From assembly GCA_019308525.1 (NCBI GenBank), contig JAFDIC010000150.1, positions 1-8,578 on the forward strand: a DNA stretch of 8,578 bases, written 5' to 3'. The notes below the pieces were generated by a model. The model was not told the DNA's origin. It saw nothing but the letters and a program-made list of their open reading frames with translations, and searched no databases. Shown here in pieces: positions 4,610 through 8,578 of this stretch. How positions within the stretch are numbered: position 1 is the stretch's first letter; the number at the start of each line of letters is the position of its first letter. The position numbers were made by a program, and so were the translations under genes. This DNA is from Deltaproteobacteria bacterium. Its GTDB lineage: Bacteria > Desulfobacterota > DSM-4660 > Desulfatiglandales > HGW-15.

Positions 4610-5716
4610 ATGGAAAAGCAGTTGATTGAATTTATTAAGGAAATACAGAATGAGGAGAGATTTGACTCCTTTGATGAGCCGCAAATAAAGCAAGGGATAG
4701 TTCTAAGAGCCCTTTTCCTCCTGGGGTGGGACCCCTTTAACGTGGAAGAGATACAGCCTGAATATGAAAGCGACGGAGAAAGAATCGATTTCGCCCTGAA
4801 GCACAAGAATTCAGCGAGGGCATTCATAGTGGTGCGAAAGGGAGTCAAAGCACTCAAGAACTACCAAAGACCCTTCTTGAAACAGGCTGAAAAGGAGGGA
4901 ATAAGAATGGCCGTCCTCACTGACGGGATTACGTGGTGGTTTTACCTGCCCCATTTGGACGCAAGCCCGGAGGAAAAAAGATTCGAAACTATTGACATGA
5001 ATGAACTGAAGCCGGCAGATGTTGCGAGGAAACTCCAGGATTTTCTTTCAAAGGAGACCATTATTTCCGGCAAAGCGGTCGAGGCGGCTGAAAACATATA
5101 CCAGGCAATGCTCAGGGAGACGTTGATAAGAGAAAGCCTTCCCAAGGCCTGGGAGAAACTTATGCAAGAGCCGGAGAAATGGCTTTTCGACATGCTGACA
5201 AAGGTGACAAAGGAGCTGTGCGGCCATGCACCCGATAGGGAGGCCGTGGAAAGGTTTTTGAGCCTGGAGGCAAATGCGAAGGTAGATATTGCTGCAATTA
5301 TCCAGCCCAAGAAAGAAGTTGCGGTCAAAGAAGAACCGGAGCCGACAAGGCCGGGGACAAAAAAGGAGCCTGCAAAGACACCCAGGATCCCTGATTACAA
5401 CAACAAGGCTATTACCTCTTTCACGTTTATGGGGAACAAATACGATACGAAGTCATGGAAGGATTTACTCATAAAGCTAAGCGAAATCCTGGCAAGAAAA
5501 CACAAAGAGGATTTTGAAATGGTTCTGACCCTGTCCGGCAGAAACCGTGACTATTTCAGCGTGAACCCTTACGAACTCCTCAACTCCGAAAAGATCAAGG
5601 GAACGGATATCTATGTAGATGTTGACTTGAATGCCGTGGGCGTTGTTGCTCTTTGTCACAGGATGCTTGAACTATTCGGGTACAAGGAGAAGGAGCTTGC
5701 AATCGACATGAGGTGA
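4610..5716 (+). CDS. HsdR_N / COG2810-type restriction-endonuclease-like protein, probably inactive nuclease
   Basis: This 368-residue protein resembles predicted type IV restriction endonucleases (COG2810, type I restriction R N-terminal fold). Residues 20-130 carry the PD-(D/E)xK-like core: DEPQIKQGIVLRALFLLGWDPF, PEYESDGERIDFAL (D60), then AVLTDGITWWFYLP. Residues 131-220 match the family's helical part (ETIDMNE, LPKAWEKL, EPEKWLFDML, ELCG). A charged K/E/P linker (232-262) leads to a C-terminal domain (about 265-368) with GRNRDYFS and KGTDIYVDVDLN. Where family members as I recall them read IEVK, this protein reads IVVR (73-76), so both the acidic and lysine catalytic residues appear lost while D60 remains. 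No methyltransferase or other restriction gene is nearby. GAGGAG sits 9 nt before the ATG. It may be a DNA-binding or regulatory derivative, or a decayed defence gene, although the frame is intact. Confidence 0.8.
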   Translation: MEKQLIEFIKEIQNEERFDSFDEPQIKQGIVLRALFLLGWDPFNVEEIQPEYESDGERIDFALKHKNSARAFIVVRKGVKALKNYQRPFLKQAEKEGIRMAVLTDGITWWFYLPHLDASPEEKRFETIDMNELKPADVARKLQDFLSKETIISGKAVEAAENIYQAMLRETLIRESLPKAWEKLMQEPEKWLFDMLTKVTKELCGHAPDREAVERFLSLEANAKVDIAAIIQPKKEVAVKEEPEPTRPGTKKEPAKTPRIPDYNNKAITSFTFMGNKYDTKSWKDLLIKLSEILARKHKEDFEMVLTLSGRNRDYFSVNPYELLNSEKIKGTDIYVDVDLNAVGVVALCHRMLELFGYKEKELAIDMR

Positions 5717-5791
5717 ATGGAATATAGATATCTTAACCCCTTCTGCCTATACGATCATCCCATATGGAGACAGCAGGGTTGTTGGCTTGGT

Positions 5792-5928
5792 CAAAAGTCA
5801 AAAACTCGCTCTTACCATTATTCCGGCCGCGCCTCTTAAGTGCGGGAGAGACTCCAGCCGGAAACCGGTCATTTCACAGAATTATGGACCCCGGATTTCG
5901 CCGGAGCGAGGATCTGGGGGACTTTTTG
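5792..5928. repeat. Imperfect inverted-repeat intergenic element
   Basis: The outer arms CAAAAGTC (5792-5799) and GACTTTTTG (5920-5928) are inverse copies with one extra T, and CTCGCTC (5805-5811) mirrors GAGCGAG (5904-5910). Inside, TTCCGGC (5821-5827) and GCCGGAA (5857-5863) form a perfect 7-bp pair, and CCGG-N6-CCGG (5891-5904) makes a small stem. The segment fills the gap between two convergent genes and may act as a bidirectional terminator. The motif (CTCGCTC, ATTATTCCGGC, ACTTTTTGCGAGTTCATC) resembles dispersed intergenic repeats I associate with deltaproteobacterial genomes; only one copy is in this window. Confidence 0.55.
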
Positions 5929-5943
5929 CGAGTTCATCGAGGT

Positions 5944-6501
5944 TCATTCCGGCAGTGCGGATGCCCGCTTCGAGAAAAAATGATAAAAGGCAACGAGTAC
6001 AAGGGCATGAGTGATCTTTTCCTCCTTGATGAGGAGGGGGATTTCCTCCAGGGGGAGCAGGACCACCTCGATATCTTCCTTTTCGTCCTGAGCTTGTTCA
6101 CCTGCAAGGTAGGTCTTTTCTGCCAGGAAAGTATGACACCAGTTGTTTAGGAATGCAGGATTTGGGTGTACGCGGCCCAAGAAAGTCATCTTTGAGGCCC
6201 TGTACCCTGTTTCTTCATAGAGTTCCCTCCAGGCCGCCTTCTCAGGAGAATCTCCTTGATCTACAATGCCTCCGGGTATCTCCAGTGTCACCTGGCGGAT
6301 CCCATGACGATATTGACGGATGAGTACCACTTCATTCTCGGGAGTCAGGGGGACGACGTTTACCCAGTCAAGGGACTCCAGGATATAGAAGTCATGTTCC
6401 TTGTTTGTGCGAGGCGATCTCGCTCTGTCCGTACGAATGTTGAAGATCTTGAGTGATTCTCCAGGCTTGCTCCATATGAGATCCCATGGTCTTGGTGGCA
6501 T
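5944..6501 (-). CDS. NUDIX hydrolase, ADP-ribose pyrophosphatase type
   Basis: This is a 185-residue cytoplasmic NUDIX enzyme, probably hydrolysing ADP-ribose or a related nucleoside diphosphate sugar to AMP plus sugar phosphate. The Nudix box runs from G78 to Y100 and reads GIVDQGDSPEKAAWRELYEETGY minus its first half, with catalytic R92, E93, E96 and E97; the first acidic position is D84 instead of the consensus E. Upstream LEIPGG (E74) and downstream HPNPAF, about 12-17 residues after the box, fit the ADP-ribose pyrophosphatase subgroup, as does the length. The ATG at 6501 has AGGAGAGG about 6 nt upstream. The DinG-type helicase stop is 83 nt upstream on the same strand, so the two may be co-transcribed. 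The stop codon lies 15 nt from the repeat element at 5792-5928. Confidence 0.92.
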   Translation of the reverse strand: MPPRPWDLIWSKPGESLKIFNIRTDRARSPRTNKEHDFYILESLDWVNVVPLTPENEVVLIRQYRHGIRQVTLEIPGGIVDQGDSPEKAAWRELYEETGYRASKMTFLGRVHPNPAFLNNWCHTFLAEKTYLAGEQAQDEKEDIEVVLLPLEEIPLLIKEEKITHALVLVAFYHFFSKRASALPE

Positions 6502-6584
6502 GATTTATCCTCTCCTGGGAATTTCGCTCCATATCATCCTGGATGAAGGACCATAGGACTAGTTAGAATATCTCACGCAAGAAT

Positions 6585-8516
6585 TCAAGGAGATCCTTGA
6601 AAGAACCTCCGGATTTCTCCTAGATCGTGGCTCAAGTGCATGTCTGGGAGGCTATTAAGAAATGTGGGTCCATAGTTGCTGGTGAGGAGTCTGTTGTCCA
6701 AGATACAGATAATGCCCCGATCCGAGCTGTTCCTTATCAGTCTTCCCAGTCCCTGTTTTAGGGCTATGATGGCGGAAGGAAGTTGGTACTCGATGAAGGG
6801 GTTCCTTCCCTTTTCCCGAATTGATTCAATACGTGCGGATACCAGGGGGTCGGCAGGAGAGTCAAAGGGTAGTTTGTCAATGATGAGGCAGCTAAGGGCA
6901 TCGCCGGGTACGTCAACACCTTGCCAAAATGATCCGGTCGCCATCAGCACGGAGTTCGTGTCACGCCGGAACTTCTCGAGGAGGAGGGTCCTGGGGGCAT
7001 CACCCTGCTTGAAAACCGTGTAGGGGATGTCCCTGGAGATGAGCTGCCAGACGAGGTCAAGATTGCGGTGACTGGTGAAGAGAATCAAGGCACGACCGGA
7101 TGTGAGCCCGAGAATATTCTTGATTACAACGGCTATGGCCTCACAGAACCGGGGACTACTGGGTGAGGGAATGTCTCTTGGTACAAACATCAGGGTTTGC
7201 TTCGTGAAATCGAAATGGGAAGGGTATATTTCCTCCAGTATATCCCCCTGGAGACCAAGCCGTGAACGGAAGTAATCAAAGTTTCTGTTTGTGGAAAGGG
7301 TTGCTGACGTAAAGACGATTCGGGACACTTTTTCGTAAAGCAGCTCATTCATGGTGCTGGAAATATCCAGGGGGGAAACATGAATTACCAGGGTTTTCTT
7401 TCTCTTCTCATACCATCTGAGCCAATTGGCGTCATGGGAAGAAAGCATCTGAAGAAGTCGCTGGTTCAGCGCATCCGCCCTCGAACTGAGAACCATTAGA
7501 TTCTTTGAATCGAGGTCCCGGTCTGCCAGTTCTGCCGCGATATGCTTCAACCCTTCCATGATCGCTCTCAGCGGGCCTTCCTCTATCCTATGCCATGTTT
7601 CTTGACTTATCCGGCCCTTTTGTTCCCGCCCTTCGAAAAAAGCCCTGAGATTTTCAGCCCCCACCATTATTGATGCTTTTTGGTACAGCAGCCGTTCCCT
7701 GAGTTTCTTGTGCAGTACCCGTGTTTCTTTGTCCAGGTCCGTGGTGAATTCCATCAGCTGATTGGTACTGAGACTCTCTCCAAAATAAGATGTCGCAATA
7801 TCTTCAATGCCATGGGCTTCATCGAATATGAGGAGCTGAAAACGAGGGATTATTTCACCGAATCCCCCCTTTTTTACCATTAGGTCTGCAAAAAAGAGGT
7901 GATGATTGACGATGATCATGTCTGCGGTAACGGCACTTCTGCGAAGTGCGTTCAAGAAACACTCATCCACGTGGGGGCAGGTATTTCCCAAGCACTGTTC
8001 ATGGGAGGAGGAGATGTCATCCCACAGGGGATCATCGTCTTTGAGCCATGATAGCTCTTCCCTGTCCGCGAACAGGGTCTCTGTGATCCATCGCTCGAGC
8101 CTATTCCTGATCTCTTTTTGGATGGGAATAGAACCGGAAGTGGCAGAGAAGTATTGGTGGTACCGGTAAAGGCAGAGATAATTCTTTCTTCCCTTCATCA
8201 TCATGGCCTTGGCACTTTTCCCCGTTGATTTCAAGATGACGGGGAGATCCTTGAGATAGATCTGTTCCTGGAGATTCTTGGTCCCTGTTGATATGACCGT
8301 TTTCTTCCCGCTGAGTAGAGCGGGGACGAGGTAGCCGTATGTCTTGCCGGTCCCGGTCCCCGCCTCGATAATCACGGGCTTCTTCCCCTGAATTGAATCC
8401 ATGATCGCCAGGGCCATCTGGAGTTGGGAGGGTCGGTATTCAAAGTTGTTCAGGGAGCTTGAGAGCACACCCCCTTTCCCAAGAATTCTTTCTATGGCAG
8501 CGTAAGGTTCTGTCAT
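6585..8516 (-). CDS. dinG: DinG/YoaA-type ATP-dependent DNA helicase with FeS cluster (XPD family)
   Basis: This superfamily 2 helicase has 643 residues from the ATG at 8516. In order: Q-motif-like EYRPSQLQMA (26-35), Walker A EAGTGTGKT (51-59), motif Ia TGTKNLQEQ, the iron-sulfur cysteines C115, C175, C180 and C186, VNHHLFFADL (204-213), Walker B DEAH (232-235), TSATLS (403-408), FWQGVDVPG (530-538) and motif VI QGLGRLIR (588-595). The cysteine spacing resembles E. coli DinG, which unwinds D-loops, R-loops and 5'-tailed DNA during repair and replication-transcription conflict. The frame upstream of this ATG stays open to the right edge (20 more codons, no stop), so the protein may be longer and cut by the window; the ATG has only a weak AGGA upstream. 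A NUDIX hydrolase follows 83 nt downstream. Confidence 0.95.
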   Translation of the reverse strand: MTEPYAAIERILGKGGVLSSSLNNFEYRPSQLQMALAIMDSIQGKKPVIIEAGTGTGKTYGYLVPALLSGKKTVISTGTKNLQEQIYLKDLPVILKSTGKSAKAMMMKGRKNYLCLYRYHQYFSATSGSIPIQKEIRNRLERWITETLFADREELSWLKDDDPLWDDISSSHEQCLGNTCPHVDECFLNALRRSAVTADMIIVNHHLFFADLMVKKGGFGEIIPRFQLLIFDEAHGIEDIATSYFGESLSTNQLMEFTTDLDKETRVLHKKLRERLLYQKASIMVGAENLRAFFEGREQKGRISQETWHRIEEGPLRAIMEGLKHIAAELADRDLDSKNLMVLSSRADALNQRLLQMLSSHDANWLRWYEKRKKTLVIHVSPLDISSTMNELLYEKVSRIVFTSATLSTNRNFDYFRSRLGLQGDILEEIYPSHFDFTKQTLMFVPRDIPSPSSPRFCEAIAVVIKNILGLTSGRALILFTSHRNLDLVWQLISRDIPYTVFKQGDAPRTLLLEKFRRDTNSVLMATGSFWQGVDVPGDALSCLIIDKLPFDSPADPLVSARIESIREKGRNPFIEYQLPSAIIALKQGLGRLIRNSSDRGIICILDNRLLTSNYGPTFLNSLPDMHLSHDLGEIRRFFQGSP

Positions 8517-8578
8517 GTCAGGCAGTTCCTGCGAATTGACTTCCCCATAGGAAGTATTAGATTCCAGTATATACAGGG

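Noticed and set aside
5764..6150. 128-codon plus-strand frame across the repeat element
   Set aside because: It runs through the inverted-repeat element and then antisense to the NUDIX gene; no motif or ribosome site.

Overview
The window looks like chromosome from an anaerobic or microaerophilic bacterium, most likely a deltaproteobacterium (Desulfobacterota). The clues are a rubrerythrin, a free-standing rubredoxin, a second rubrerythrin-like diiron protein, a HEAT-repeat protein of a type I associate with Desulfovibrio relatives (DVU0298-like), strong Shine-Dalgarno sites and sigma70-type promoters. The taxonomic call is inference. No rRNA, tRNA, CRISPR array, insertion sequence or phage gene was seen.

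Layout. (1) 1-1053 (+) is the C-terminal part of a nitric oxide reductase large subunit, cut by the left edge and followed by a hairpin terminator. (2) 1137-1454 (+) is a small cupin, tail to tail with a universal stress protein at 1466-1936 (-). (3) A 188-nt divergent spacer with inverted repeats and a clear promoter leads to a rubrerythrin at 2125-2625 (+). (4) A leftward set follows: rubredoxin (4034-4195, only 53 codons), a rubrerythrin-like diiron protein (3462-3980) and a HEAT-repeat protein (2704-3435). A near-consensus promoter about 200 nt upstream of the rubredoxin implies a long, palindrome-rich leader. (5) 4610-5716 (+) is a solitary restriction-endonuclease-like protein (HsdR_N / COG2810 type) whose E-x-K catalytic pair appears replaced by V-x-R. 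(6) 5717-5943 holds an imperfect inverted-repeat element between convergent genes. (7) On the minus strand a DinG/XPD-type FeS helicase (6585-8516, reading frame open to the right edge) precedes a NUDIX hydrolase of ADP-ribose pyrophosphatase type (5944-6501).

How the genes fit together. The left half reads as a nitrosative and oxidative stress neighbourhood: NO reduction, peroxide reduction by rubrerythrin, a rubredoxin that can feed electrons to the adjacent diiron protein, and a universal stress protein. The right half is nucleic-acid and nucleotide housekeeping plus a possible defence-derived protein. The least explained parts are the rubredoxin / diiron / HEAT operon with its structured leader, the apparently inactive COG2810-type protein, and a rubrerythrin that lacks one canonical iron ligand.
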